Source of the DNA: Myxococcales bacterium
GTDB lineage: Bacteria > Myxococcota_A > Polyangia > Haliangiales > Haliangiaceae
Assembly (NCBI GenBank): GCA_016717005.1
Contig: JADJUF010000038.1
Coordinates: 248,001 to 312,000, forward strand
DNA: 64,000 bases
Direction: 5' to 3'
A program made the position numbers and the translations under genes. Positions 37,413-45,894 of this stretch are shown piece after piece (position 1 is the stretch's first letter; each line of letters begins with the position of its first letter). Under the pieces are notes generated by a model. That model was given only the letters and a program-made list of their open reading frames with translations, made no database searches and had not been told where the DNA came from.

Positions 37413-37545
37413 GCCCCGCAGCGTCTGCAAGCGCCCGGCCAGCGAGATCTGCAACGATCGCGCAGGTCGTGCGCAGGCCTCTCGACGACCCGAGCGCGCC
37501 TGCAAGACCCGCGGATCGCTACGAACGCGGACAGGACGAGCGCCG

Positions 37546-37574
37546 TTGACATTAGAATAACACATGCGTTATAT
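37546..37574 (+). promoter_or_regulatory. Promoter of the arsR-type/SRPBCC operon
   Basis: TTGACA (37546-37551) and TTATAT (37569-37574) are 17 bases apart, an almost ideal sigma70-type promoter in an otherwise AT-poor region. The ATG of the regulator gene follows 12 bases after the -10. Confidence 0.75.
37557..37572. promoter_or_regulatory. Putative ArsR-family operator between -35 and -10
   Basis: ATAACACATGCGTTAT is a 16-base palindrome with one mismatched pair (A/C), lying between the -35 and overlapping the -10 of the promoter. ArsR-family repressors typically bind such A/T-armed inverted repeats, so autorepression is the simple reading. Confidence 0.65.
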
Positions 37575-37586
37575 AACGAATTCCTG

Positions 37587-37928
37587 ATGAACGACGCCAT
37601 CGACACGACCCTGGCCGCGCTCGCCGATCCGACGCGTCGGGCGATGCTGGCGCGGCTGGCCCGGGGCGAAGCGACGGTCACCGAGCTGGCCGCGCCGTTT
37701 CCGATCTCGCAGCCGGCGATCTCGCGCCACCTCCGGGTGCTCGAGCAGGCTGGCCTGATCGTGCGGCGGGTCGACGGCACGCGCCGGCCCTGCCGGCTGG
37801 CGCCGGGCGCGCTCGATGAGGTCGACGCCTACCTCGCCATGCTGCGCAAGGGCATGGAGCGCAGCTACGAGCGCCTCGATCAGCTGCTGGCGCGCACGAC
37901 CTCCACCGATCGAAAGGACACGCCATGA
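37587..37928 (+). CDS. ArsR-family winged-helix repressor, 113 aa
   Basis: Winged-helix DNA-binding fold: ALADPTRRAMLARLARGEAT, VTELAAPFPISQPAISRHLR as the recognition helix, then the VLEQAGLIVRRVDGTRRPCR wing. It lacks the ELCVCDL metal site of ArsR/SmtB sensors and resembles the regulator type found beside SRPBCC/AHSA1 genes. The stop overlaps the next start (ATGA at 37925). Likely regulates its own operon through the palindrome between its promoter elements; the signal is unknown. Confidence 0.9.
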   Translation: MNDAIDTTLAALADPTRRAMLARLARGEATVTELAAPFPISQPAISRHLRVLEQAGLIVRRVDGTRRPCRLAPGALDEVDAYLAMLRKGMERSYERLDQLLARTTSTDRKDTP

Positions 37929-38395
37929 CCAAGCTCACCTTGACCACCGAAGGCGACACGTTCGTCATCGTCACCCGCCGGTTCGCCGCGCCGCCGGCCG
38001 CCGTCTACCGCGCCCACGTCGAGCCCGCGCTGCTCCAGCAGTGGTGCCTGGGTCCCGACGGCTGGACCATGCCGGTCTGCATCAACGACGCGCGGGTCGG
38101 CGGCGCGATCCGCTACGAGTGGAGCGACGGCCAGGGCGGCGGCTTCCACCTGACCGGCGAGTTCCTCGAGGTCGAGCCGCCGCACCGCCTCGTGCACGTC
38201 GAGCGGATGTTCCTGCCCGATCCGACGCCGGACAACCACGTCGTGACGACGTTCACCGCCGACGGCGACGGCACGGTCGTGGTCATGCGCATGACGCTGC
38301 CCGACCGCGCGACCCGCGACGCGATGCTCGCGACCGGCATGGCCGACGGCATGGAGATGGGCTACCAGCGCCTCGACCGCAGCCTCGCGGCCTGA
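37925..38395 (+). CDS. SRPBCC (AHSA1-like) protein, 156 aa
   Basis: Typical AHSA1/CalC-type START-like fold: VIVTRRFAAPPAAVYRAHVE at the N-terminus, LLQQWCLGPDGWTMPVCIND, a GGAIRYEWSDGQGGGFHLTG hairpin, EVEPPHRLVHVERMF and the long C-terminal helix MADGMEMGYQRLDRSLA. The fold makes a deep hydrophobic pocket that binds small molecules. It is translationally coupled to the ArsR-type repressor, an arrangement that recurs across bacteria, so ligand sensing or sequestration linked to that regulator is plausible. Confidence 0.88.
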   Translation: MTKLTLTTEGDTFVIVTRRFAAPPAAVYRAHVEPALLQQWCLGPDGWTMPVCINDARVGGAIRYEWSDGQGGGFHLTGEFLEVEPPHRLVHVERMFLPDPTPDNHVVTTFTADGDGTVVVMRMTLPDRATRDAMLATGMADGMEMGYQRLDRSLAA

Positions 38396-38481
38396 GCCGC
38401 GGGCCGACCCGGCGCCGCCGACCAGCTCGCTCAGGATGCGCGGGCCGCAGCGGGCCACAGCCGCGGGCGCGCGCCGCGGGC

Positions 38482-40416
38482 TCACTCGGTGACGAGCGGG
38501 CCGCAGGCGCCGGCGACGCAGTCGCAGACGCCGCCGCAGGCGTCGATGATCGTGCCGTCGTCGAGGAAGCGATCGATCTGATCCATGATGCGCGCGCGCC
38601 GGCGCGCGTTCTCGTGGGCCTGGTTGTTCATGGTGTTGAGCAGGTTGGTGGTGGGCGGCTTGGGCGTGGGATCCTCGTCGACGATCACCAGGCCCGACGT
38701 CGGCGCGGCGCCGGCGAGCGCGAGGCCGTACGGGATCGTGACCGCGGGCGCGGCCAGGTCCAGGCCCATCGTGCGGGCCTGCAGGAACGCGCCGAGGTTG
38801 GTCACCTGGGCGTCGCCGAGCGAGGTGTGCAGGAGGTAGCTCTTGCCGAGCGACGCGTCCCGGGCCAGCGGCGCCCAGTGCAGCGGATCGATCACGTCGA
38901 GGCCCATCTGCACGATCTGCTGCAGCAGCGTCTGGGTCAGCGGGTCGGGGTACGTGCCCTTGAACGGCAGGCTCAGCGTCGCCCAGTTGGTCGAGCGCTC
39001 GAACAGCAGGCTCCAGTTGGCGCCGCCGACGTTGAGGGCCGCGCGCCTCATGTGCGGATCGATCGCGTAGAGCGTGCTGCCCAGGATGTGGCCCTGCGAG
39101 ATGCCGTAGAACGTGATCTCGGCGGTGGTGTCCGCGACCGAGGCGCCGGTGCCGTCGGTCAGGACCTGGGTCGCGAGCTGGGTCGGCGCGAGCGCGACCA
39201 GCGCCTCGACGTCGATCATGCCCTGGACGATGCGCTCGCCGAAGCCGATCACCTTGTCGAGGTTGCCGAGCGCGATCAGCGCGCTGGCCGCGTCCGGGTT
39301 CGACATGCCGCGCCAGTCGGTGCCGATGATGATGCGGCAGCTGCGGACCGCGAACGCCTGCAGGTAGGCGCCGCCGGTCTCCTCGATCCCGCCGAAGAAG
39401 CCGTGGCCGAACACGGTGATCGGCGCCGGCGCGGCCGCGGTGGCGCACTCCGGCACCAGCGCCACGCCGCGCGCCAGCGACGTGCTCCGCACCTCGGGCC
39501 GCCCCATCGAGTCGCGGGTCAGGCCGTCGCCGTCGCGCACGTCCGGGGCGTCGAACGAGAAGAAGACCCGCTTGGCCAGGCCGGGGCGGGGGGTGGTCTC
39601 GACGACGATGTCGTGGAGCGCGAGGTTGGCGCCGCCCGCGCCCTGGAAGGTCGCCGCGGCGTCGCGCGCGCCCAGCAGATCGCGCCGGAGCTCCTCGTCG
39701 GGGGCGGTCGTGAAGTCCCAGGCCAGGAGCAGGTCGTCGGTCGCGATGCCGGCGGCGGTGAGCGCGGCGAAGATGTCGGGGTAGCTCGGGCGCAGGGCCT
39801 CGAGCCGGGCGTTGTCGGTGGTGGCGCCCGACACGATCGCGGCGAAGCCCGCGGGCACCGCGATCGCCGCGCCGTCGGCGGCGCGCAGCGACTTCTTGAT
39901 CGCGACCAGGTAGCGGTGGCCGCCCTCGAGGCGCGTGGTCGGCCGCAGGTACAGGGCCTGGCGGGCGCCGTCGTTGGGCAGGGCGTTGGCGTCGACCTCG
40001 GCGAAGTGCGCGACCAGCGCGCCGGTGGTGGCGTCGACGATCGCGGTCGGGCTGGCGGCGGTCAGGCTCGCGCCGATCGCGTCGAACCCGGCCAGGTTGC
40101 CGCCGTCGAGCTCGACGCCGAAGTGCGCGATGATCTGCGTGGCCGGCGAGTAGCCGCTGCGCCCGTTGATGTGCGCGGGATCGAACACCGCGCCGCCGTT
40201 GCCGGGCGGCACCGCGCCGGGCGGCACCGCCAGGACCACGCCGGTGGGCGAGGTCGCGTCGGCGACCAGGTAGCTCGACACCGGCCACGGCGCCAGGCAC
40301 GCGCCGCCCTGCAGCGGGTTGCACGCCGGCGGGACGTCGAGCTTGACGACGTCGTCATCACCGCCGCAGGCGGCCGCGAGCGACACGAGGAGGGCCCAGC
40401 AAGGGAGTGCGCGCAT
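38482..40416 (-). CDS. Lipase/esterase-like alpha/beta-hydrolase lipoprotein, 644 aa
   Basis: Lipoprotein signal MRALPCWALLVSLAAAC (Cys17) followed by GGDDD. The N-terminal ~300 residues are beta-rich, like the 'virulence factor lipase' N-terminal domain, with ALYLRPTTRLEGGHRYLVAI as a marker. The C-terminal alpha/beta-hydrolase has the oxyanion strand ITVFGHGFFGGIEETGG, a GTDWRGMS loop and the nucleophile elbow FYGISQGHILG with Ser440. The end has a Cys-rich knot (CGGVCDCVAGACG). Expected to be an envelope-anchored serine esterase; substrate unknown. Confidence 0.8.
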   Translation of the reverse strand: MRALPCWALLVSLAAACGGDDDVVKLDVPPACNPLQGGACLAPWPVSSYLVADATSPTGVVLAVPPGAVPPGNGGAVFDPAHINGRSGYSPATQIIAHFGVELDGGNLAGFDAIGASLTAASPTAIVDATTGALVAHFAEVDANALPNDGARQALYLRPTTRLEGGHRYLVAIKKSLRAADGAAIAVPAGFAAIVSGATTDNARLEALRPSYPDIFAALTAAGIATDDLLLAWDFTTAPDEELRRDLLGARDAAATFQGAGGANLALHDIVVETTPRPGLAKRVFFSFDAPDVRDGDGLTRDSMGRPEVRSTSLARGVALVPECATAAAPAPITVFGHGFFGGIEETGGAYLQAFAVRSCRIIIGTDWRGMSNPDAASALIALGNLDKVIGFGERIVQGMIDVEALVALAPTQLATQVLTDGTGASVADTTAEITFYGISQGHILGSTLYAIDPHMRRAALNVGGANWSLLFERSTNWATLSLPFKGTYPDPLTQTLLQQIVQMGLDVIDPLHWAPLARDASLGKSYLLHTSLGDAQVTNLGAFLQARTMGLDLAAPAVTIPYGLALAGAAPTSGLVIVDEDPTPKPPTTNLLNTMNNQAHENARRRARIMDQIDRFLDDGTIIDACGGVCDCVAGACGPLVTE

Positions 40417-40497
40417 CGCCGCGACGGTACCGCGATCGCGGCCGGTGGCGGTGCGCTTACCGCCTGGCGATGCGCACCGCCGCGGGCGAGCGCGCGC

Positions 40498-40689
40498 TCA
40501 GAAGCAGCAGCTGTCGCGGTAGCCGCAGCGCGGGCACTTGTAGTGCGCGTGCTCGGGCTCCATCAACGTGGCGCAGGTCGGGCACGTGATCGACAGGTCG
40601 GCCTTGCACATCGGCGGCACGGTGCCGCGGGCGCGCGGGCTGGTGGCGATCGGGGGGGCTGGCACGCTCGGCGCAAGCGGGCGGTTCAT
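40498..40689 (-). CDS. Zinc-ribbon miniprotein, 63 aa
   Basis: The C-terminal half has two CxxC knuckles (CPTCATLM and YKCPRCGYRDSCCF), the spacing of a rubredoxin-like zinc ribbon. The N-terminal half is Pro/Ala-rich and disordered. Such tiny ribbons bind one zinc and usually contact nucleic acid or a larger partner. It is divergent from the beta-lactamase-fold gene with a 74-base gap. The small size means the call rests mainly on the cysteine pattern. Confidence 0.65.
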   Translation of the reverse strand: MNRPLAPSVPAPPIATSPRARGTVPPMCKADLSITCPTCATLMEPEHAHYKCPRCGYRDSCCF

Positions 40690-40763
40690 GGGCCAGAGCG
40701 TACCCGAGGGGGCTGATCATCGCGGGCGCGGCCCGCCCGGAGGCCGTGGTAACTACGCCAGCG

Positions 40764-42179
40764 ATGAACGCTACCCTCCGGTTCTCGTCCGCGCTCCTGG
40801 TCGCCATCACCGTCGCTGCCTGCGGCGGCGGTGGCAAGGCTCCCGCGACCCCGGCCCCGCCGCCGACCGCCCCCGCGCCGACCCCGCCGACGCAGGATCC
40901 GCCGGCGCAGGTCGAGGGCCCGACCGCCGAGGAGTCGCTGACCTGGGTCCTCGCGACGATCGCGTCGGGCCAGGTCACCGCCGCCGACGTCGAGGCCCGG
41001 TTCGCGCCGGCCTTCCTCAAGCAGGTGCCGGCCGCGCAGCTCGTCACGATCTTCACCGCGCTCCACGATCAGCTGCCGCCGGTGAAGATCTTGAAGCAGG
41101 AGGGCCAGGCGCCGCGCACGCTGTCGGCGCTGCTCGACACCGGCTCGGGCGGGGTCCGCGTCGACGTCGCCATGAGCGCGACGCGGCCGCGCATGATCGA
41201 GGGCCTGCTGTTCAAGCCGGCCAGCGCCGAGGCGCCGCCCAAGACCTACGGCGACGCGGTCGCGATGCTCGAGAAGGCCGGCGGCAAGAGCCAGCTGTTC
41301 GTCGGGCAGCTGGTCAAGGGCGCGTGCGTCCCGAAGCAGAACCACAACACGACGATGAGCCTGGCGGTGGGCTCGACCTTCAAGCTGTACGTCCTGCTCG
41401 GGCTCGACGAGAAGATCCGCGGCGACAAGAAGCTGTCGTGGGACACCAAGCTGGCCGTGCGCGACGCCGGCAAGAGCCTGCCGTCGGGGACGATGCAGGA
41501 CGAGGCCGCGGGCACCGAGCACACGCTGCGCGAGTTCGCGACCCAGATGATCTCGATCAGCGACAACACCGCGACCGATCACCTGATCGACTTCGTCGGC
41601 GACGCCGGGGTCGAGAAGGCGCTCAAGCTGGCCAAGCACGGCACGCCGGCCGCCAACATCCCGTTCCTGCGCACGCGCGAGCTGTTCGGCCTGAAGCTGA
41701 CGGCCACGCCCGAGGAGCTGGCCGCGTACCGGAAGGCCAACGTGGCCGGCAAGCGCAAGCTCGCCGCCGAGCTGCGCGCGCGCCCGATCGACGTGGCCAC
41801 CGCGATCAAGGACTGGGGCGACACGCCGCGCGCGCTCGATCTCGAGTGGTTCGGTGACGCCCGCGACCTGTGCAACGTCATGGCGACGCTGGGCACCCGG
41901 GCCAAGCTCAGCCCCGACGCCGAGCTGCTCAAGATCCTCAGCAAGAACGCGGGCGTCGAGATCGATCGCAGCCAGTGGAACTACGTCGGCTTCAAGGGCG
42001 GGTCCGAGCCCGGCGTGATGAACCTGACCTGGCTCCTGCAGCGCGCCGACGGGCTGTGGTTCGTGGTCGTGGTCGCGGTCAACGACGACGGCCACGCCCT
42101 CGACGAGGGCCTGATCGTCAACGCCGCGACCGGGACCCTCGCGATCCTCGGGGCCGAGGTCGCGCTGCCGACGCCGTGA
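40764..42179 (+). CDS. Class A beta-lactamase-fold serine hydrolase lipoprotein, 471 aa
   Basis: Lipoprotein signal MNATLRFSSALLVAITVAAC (Cys20), a Pro/Thr-rich linker to ~50, a small alpha/beta domain (~55-165), then the penicillin-recognising fold. The active-site set is complete: S204-TFK207, S266-D267-N268 and K411-GG in YVGFKGGSEPG. The Glu of the omega loop is not obvious, so it may be a DD-peptidase-like or esterase-like relative rather than a true lactamase. It should act in the periplasm. An upstream in-frame GTG (40746) is less likely, as the signal starts at the ATG. Confidence 0.82.
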   Translation: MNATLRFSSALLVAITVAACGGGGKAPATPAPPPTAPAPTPPTQDPPAQVEGPTAEESLTWVLATIASGQVTAADVEARFAPAFLKQVPAAQLVTIFTALHDQLPPVKILKQEGQAPRTLSALLDTGSGGVRVDVAMSATRPRMIEGLLFKPASAEAPPKTYGDAVAMLEKAGGKSQLFVGQLVKGACVPKQNHNTTMSLAVGSTFKLYVLLGLDEKIRGDKKLSWDTKLAVRDAGKSLPSGTMQDEAAGTEHTLREFATQMISISDNTATDHLIDFVGDAGVEKALKLAKHGTPAANIPFLRTRELFGLKLTATPEELAAYRKANVAGKRKLAAELRARPIDVATAIKDWGDTPRALDLEWFGDARDLCNVMATLGTRAKLSPDAELLKILSKNAGVEIDRSQWNYVGFKGGSEPGVMNLTWLLQRADGLWFVVVVAVNDDGHALDEGLIVNAATGTLAILGAEVALPTP

Positions 42180-42232
42180 AAGAAAGACGACGAGGGCGTG
42201 TCACATCGCCGGCGAGCGTGGCTCAATGAGTC

Positions 42233-43147
42233 GTGACCCCAGACGCCATCCTCGAAGCCCTGCGACGTGCCGGTCATGGTGAGCACGCGGACGCGGTCCG
42301 CGCCGTCCTCGAGCCCGGCATCCACCTGACCGCGACCGCTCTCGCGGGTCGCCCCGCCGACTGGCGGACGGCCGGCGAGGCCGAGGCCGACGCTGACGCC
42401 GCCGAGGCCGACGCTGACGCCGCCGAGGCCGACCGCGTCGCGGTCTTCGACGCAGCCATGGCGGCGCTGCCGCTCGGGGCGTCGCGGTTCGGCGGGATTC
42501 CGGACCTGCCGCCCGGCGCGGCCTGGCCCGAGCGCGACGGCGTGCCGATGGAGTTCATCGCGCAGTTCAGGCTCGACGAGCTCGCCGGGCTCGACCCGCA
42601 GGGCCGCCTGCCCGCCGGCGGCGCGCTGCTGTTCTTCTACAACGCCCAGTGGGAGCACTCGGACATGGAGCCCGACGCCGCCTGCTGCGCGGTGCTGTTC
42701 CACCCGGGTCCGGTGGCCGAGCTGGTGCGCGCGACGCCGCCGACGGTCGAGTGGCAGAGCGAGTTCTCCGCGGTGCCGCAGGTGGCGCCGTTCGTCCACG
42801 GGCTGGCCGCGGTGCGCGGCGCGCCGTGCACGATGGCGCCGGGCCAGACGGGGCCGTTCGTGCCGGAGCGCCTGGCGTCGTTCTGGCAGGGCTTCGCCTC
42901 GGATCACAGCGCCGCGTACCAGCCCGGCGGCGCCGACGCGCCCCAGAACCACCTGCTCGGCTACGTCGACGCGCCCGACTACGTCGACGCCCAGCAGCCC
43001 GGCGATCAGCTGCTGTTCCAGGTGAGCTCGGACGACGCCGCGGAGTTTCAGTTCGGCGACTGCGACTCGCTGTACTTCATCCTGACGGCGGCCGAGCTCG
43101 CGGCGCGGGACTTCTCGCGCGTGCGCGTGTACCAGCAGCTCGGGTGA
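42233..43147 (+). CDS. DUF1963 (YwqG-like) protein, 304 aa
   Basis: DUF1963 markers: SRFGGIPDLPPGAAWPERDG, MEFIAQFRLDELAGLDPQGR, GGALLFFYNAQW, NHLLGYVDAPDY and the closing QFGDCDSLYFILTAAELAAR. The family is cytosolic with unknown activity. The start codon is GTG; no better one exists in frame. Residues ~50-67 are an acidic AEADADA repeat made by a 21-bp tandem duplication, probably a loop insertion. The stop shares a base with the next start (TGATG), so the following gene is coupled. Confidence 0.85.
   Translation: MTPDAILEALRRAGHGEHADAVRAVLEPGIHLTATALAGRPADWRTAGEAEADADAAEADADAAEADRVAVFDAAMAALPLGASRFGGIPDLPPGAAWPERDGVPMEFIAQFRLDELAGLDPQGRLPAGGALLFFYNAQWEHSDMEPDAACCAVLFHPGPVAELVRATPPTVEWQSEFSAVPQVAPFVHGLAAVRGAPCTMAPGQTGPFVPERLASFWQGFASDHSAAYQPGGADAPQNHLLGYVDAPDYVDAQQPGDQLLFQVSSDDAAEFQFGDCDSLYFILTAAELAARDFSRVRVYQQLG
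42380..42433. repeat. 21-bp tandem repeat inside DUF1963 gene
   Basis: GCCGAGGCCGACGCTGACGC plus one C is repeated exactly at 42380 and 42401, with a 12-base partial third copy. It keeps the frame and encodes Ala-Glu-Ala-Asp-Ala-Asp-Ala units. Confidence 0.95.
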
Positions 43148-44256
43148 TGGTCGACCCGCGCGTCACCGCGGCAGTGCGCCACGGCGGCGTCGGGGTGCTC
43201 GACGGGCGCGGGCTGATGCGCCTGGCCGACGCGCGCGCGCTGGTGGCGAGCACGTCGGTGTTCGCCCGCGGCGACGACGACGCCGGCGCGGGCCACGCCG
43301 GCGTCGGGCGGGTGCTGCCGAGCGACCGGCTGTGGGCGGCGCTGCTGTCCTTGGCGGACGTCGACGAGTTCGCGCGGGAAGCGTCGCGGCTGACCTGGGC
43401 CTTCCATCCCCGCGGGTTCGACAACGTCGACCTGCACCGCCGCTACGGCGACGGCATCGTGCGGTGGCTGGCCACGCGGGTCGGCGCCGACGGCGTCCTG
43501 GCCAGCACGCCGTGGTGCGTGGTGCCGTGCCTGCTGGCGTGTGGCGACGCCGCGGCGTTCGCGCTGGCCTGGGGCGTCGCGCGGGTCGAGGGCGCGTCGA
43601 TCGATCTGCTGCGGACGTGGTGCGATCGCCACCCGGCCGCGGCCGCGGCCGAGCTCGCCGCCCGCCTGCCGGCGCCGCGCGCGGCCGCCCACCTGGCCGG
43701 GCTGCGCTGGCGGCACCCCGACCTGCCGCTGCCGGCGCCGGCCCGGCCCGCGTCGGCGTCCGACATCCTGGCGCACCTCGACGGGTGCGCGCTCGAGCTG
43801 ACCGATCGCGCGGTGCGGGCGTGGCCCGCGCTCGGCGGGCGCGGGGCCAGCACGCTGCACGGCGTCCGCGCCGTGGCGGCGCGCGTCGGCGACGCCTGGG
43901 GGCTCGTGCTCGAGCGGATCGAGGGCGATCGCGCGACCGGCGTCCAGGCCGCCCGCGCGCTGGCCTTCGGCTACGGTGCCGACGTGGCCGGCGGCGCGAT
44001 CCAGCGCGCGCGGCCGCTGATCCTCGATGGCGCGCCCGCGGCGGGACCGGCGTTCGTCGCGTGGCTGCGGGCGCGCCTGGCCGCGGCGCCCGACGGGGTG
44101 CTGGGCCCGCCGGCGGCGGCGCTGGCGGCGGTGGGCCTCGGCGGCGGCGCGACCGTGGTCGCCGTCGTCGACGACCTCGCCCTGGTCGATCCGGCGGAGC
44201 GCCTCCCCAGCGCCACCCTGGCGGTCCGCGCGCTGGCGGCGGCGCTGGCGGGATGA
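43147..44256 (+). CDS. Hypothetical protein coupled to DUF1963 gene, 369 aa
   Basis: Starts on the last base of the DUF1963 stop (TGATG). The protein is helical and Ala/Arg-rich. Distinctive stretches are SRLTWAFHPRGFDNVDLHRR, YGDGIVRWLATR and ASTPWCVVPCLLACGDAAAF, which may be a HEAT-like repeat surface. No catalytic motif, signal or membrane segment. Family not recognised. Coupling suggests a joint role with the DUF1963 protein. Its last ~15 codons and downstream bases recur in altered form at ~46706-46780. Confidence 0.6.
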   Translation: MVDPRVTAAVRHGGVGVLDGRGLMRLADARALVASTSVFARGDDDAGAGHAGVGRVLPSDRLWAALLSLADVDEFAREASRLTWAFHPRGFDNVDLHRRYGDGIVRWLATRVGADGVLASTPWCVVPCLLACGDAAAFALAWGVARVEGASIDLLRTWCDRHPAAAAAELAARLPAPRAAAHLAGLRWRHPDLPLPAPARPASASDILAHLDGCALELTDRAVRAWPALGGRGASTLHGVRAVAARVGDAWGLVLERIEGDRATGVQAARALAFGYGADVAGGAIQRARPLILDGAPAAGPAFVAWLRARLAAAPDGVLGPPAAALAAVGLGGGATVVAVVDDLALVDPAERLPSATLAVRALAAALAG

Positions 44257-44290
44257 GGTGCAACCGCGGCCGCACCGGGCATCGTGTGGG
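44206..44290. repeat. Dispersed duplicate, copy 1 (gene 3' end plus flank)
   Basis: Shares GCGGTCCGCGCGCTGGCGGC, then GATGAGG and GTGCAACCGCGGCCGC with 46706-46780, with small gaps. Here it is the 3' end of the 369-aa protein gene and the bases after its stop. Confidence 0.8.
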
Positions 44291-44459
44291 TACCCGCGCG
44301 AGCGCAGCACCCGCCGTGTCCCGGCGGCCCTGATCCGATCGGCTGCCACCCGGGGTCGGCGCCGGGGCGTCTGCCGCCGACCTCGCCACACGTCATCCAG
44401 GCCGTGGCCGCGATGGTACGCGCTGGCGGCTCGCCGACGAGTTGCTACGCTGCGGCCCG

Positions 44460-45392
44460 ATGCCCGCGAGCCTGCTAGCGCTCCTCGACGACATCTCGCT
44501 CATCCTCGACGACGTCGTGCTCTTGACCAAGGCCGCGTCGAAGAAGACCGCGGGCGTGCTGGGCGACGACCTGGCGCTCAACGCGCAGCAGGTGGCGGGG
44601 GTCAAGGCCGAGCGCGAGCTGCCGGTGGTGTGGGCGGTGGCGCGCGGGTCGCTGGTCAACAAGGCGATCATCGTGCCGGCGGCGTTCCTGATCAGCGTGC
44701 TCGTGCCGTGGCTGGTGCTGCCGCTGCTCATGATCGGCGGCGCGTTCCTGTGCTACGAGGGCTGCCACAAGCTGGCCCACCGCTGGCTGCACACGGCCGA
44801 TGACGACCGCGCCCACCACCAGGCGCTGGTCGCGGCGGTCGCCGACCCCGCGGTCGATCTGGTCGCGGTCGAGCGCGCCAAGATCAAGGGCGCGGTGCGG
44901 ACCGACTTCATCCTGTCGGCCGAGATCATCGTGATCACGCTCGGCACCGTCGCCGACGCGTCGGTCGCGGTGCGCATCGCGGTGCTGTGCGCGATCGCGC
45001 TGGTGATGACGGTGGGGGTCTACGGCCTGGTCGCCGGCATCGTCCGGCTCGACGACGCCGGCCGGGCGCTGGTCGCGCGGCCCGGCGGCGGGGCCCAGGC
45101 GCTGGGCCGGATCCTCTTGGCGCTGGCGCCGCGGCTGATGCGGTTCCTCGCGGTCGCCGGCACCGCGGCGATGTTCATGGTCGGCGGCGGCATCGTCGCC
45201 CACGCCATCGGCCCCCTGCACCGCGCGATCACGGACGTGGCCGCGGGCGCCGACCAAGTCGCGGCGATCGGCGCGGCGCTGGCCTGGCTGGTGCCGTCGG
45301 TCGCCAACGCGGTGGTCGGCGTGATCGTCGGCGCGGTGGTGCTGGTCGCGGTGCTGCTCGGCGGGCGCCTGATCGCCCGGGCGCGCCGGTAG
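44460..45392 (+). CDS. DUF808 (YedI-like) inner-membrane protein, 310 aa
   Basis: Diagnostic N-terminus LLALLDDISLILDDVVLLTK, then VAGVKAERELPVVWAVARGS and IIVPAAFLISVLVPWLVLPL followed by LMIGGAFLCYEGCHKL. There are about eight hydrophobic segments, and a hydrophilic loop with a histidine patch (HKLAHRWLHTADDDRAHHQ) after the third. The family is an inner-membrane protein of unknown role. It stands alone between two stretches of degenerate DNA. Confidence 0.9.
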   Translation: MPASLLALLDDISLILDDVVLLTKAASKKTAGVLGDDLALNAQQVAGVKAERELPVVWAVARGSLVNKAIIVPAAFLISVLVPWLVLPLLMIGGAFLCYEGCHKLAHRWLHTADDDRAHHQALVAAVADPAVDLVAVERAKIKGAVRTDFILSAEIIVITLGTVADASVAVRIAVLCAIALVMTVGVYGLVAGIVRLDDAGRALVARPGGGAQALGRILLALAPRLMRFLAVAGTAAMFMVGGGIVAHAIGPLHRAITDVAAGADQVAAIGAALAWLVPSVANAVVGVIVGAVVLVAVLLGGRLIARARR

Positions 45393-45894
45393 CGGCGCCA
45401 CCAGCCGTCGGGCCAGGCCCGCGGCTCCGATCGGTTGTCACGCGCGCCGGTCGCCTTCAACTACCCGACCTTCATGGTCTGGTGATCGAGCCCAGCCGCC
45501 ATCACCCCTGGCCGGCCCGTGGCCGGCGTCCGGCGCTTCGTCGCCGCGGCTCCGCGGCGCTGCGCGAGCTGCTGGGCCGATTGGCCGCGCGCCAGCCGCT
45601 GGTGTTGTTCATCGACGATCTGCAGTGGGGAGACGTCAGGAGCGGTGGCGATCGCGGACCGGGGCGTGGCGCCGCTCGGGGCGAGCCTTGCGGACGCTGG
45701 GATCGCTGGCAGCTGGATCAAGGCGAGCGCCTGGGTCGTGACCTCGCGTCCCGATGCTGCATGGTGGGCGACGTTGCGTTTGGCAACGCGAGGCGCGCTC
45801 ACCCACGGTCGACGCAGATCGCGTGTTCGCCGCGTGGCCGCTCGGGCTAGATTGCCGACGACCGCCAGGACACACGCGGTCGGGAGCGCACTTC
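45393..45894. other. Intergenic stretch with gene relics
   Basis: Holds a short ATPase fragment and a nearby frame encoding ASAWVVTSRPDAAWWATLRL near 45720-45790 that looks formerly coding. No intact gene is supported. The right end leads to the CBM20 gene. Confidence 0.5.
45560..45640 (+). pseudogene. Fragment of a STAND/AAA ATPase (Walker B region)
   Basis: The frame encodes LRELLGRLAARQPLVLFIDD followed by LQWGDV, a near-perfect match to the Walker B segment of AAA_16-type ATPases such as those fused to kinases or LuxR regulators. No Walker A or flanking domain is found in any frame, so only a ~27-codon relic remains. Confidence 0.7.

Noticed and set aside
37887..38395. ArsR-SRPBCC pair considered as a toxin-antitoxin module.
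   Set aside because: Neither product resembles a known toxin; the pair fits a regulator with a ligand-binding partner better.
37816..40716. 966-aa plus-strand frame over the lipase-like gene.
   Set aside because: Overlaps the SRPBCC gene out of frame and is antisense to a lipoprotein with a clear signal and GISQG nucleophile elbow; composition is Arg/Val/Asp-rich noise.
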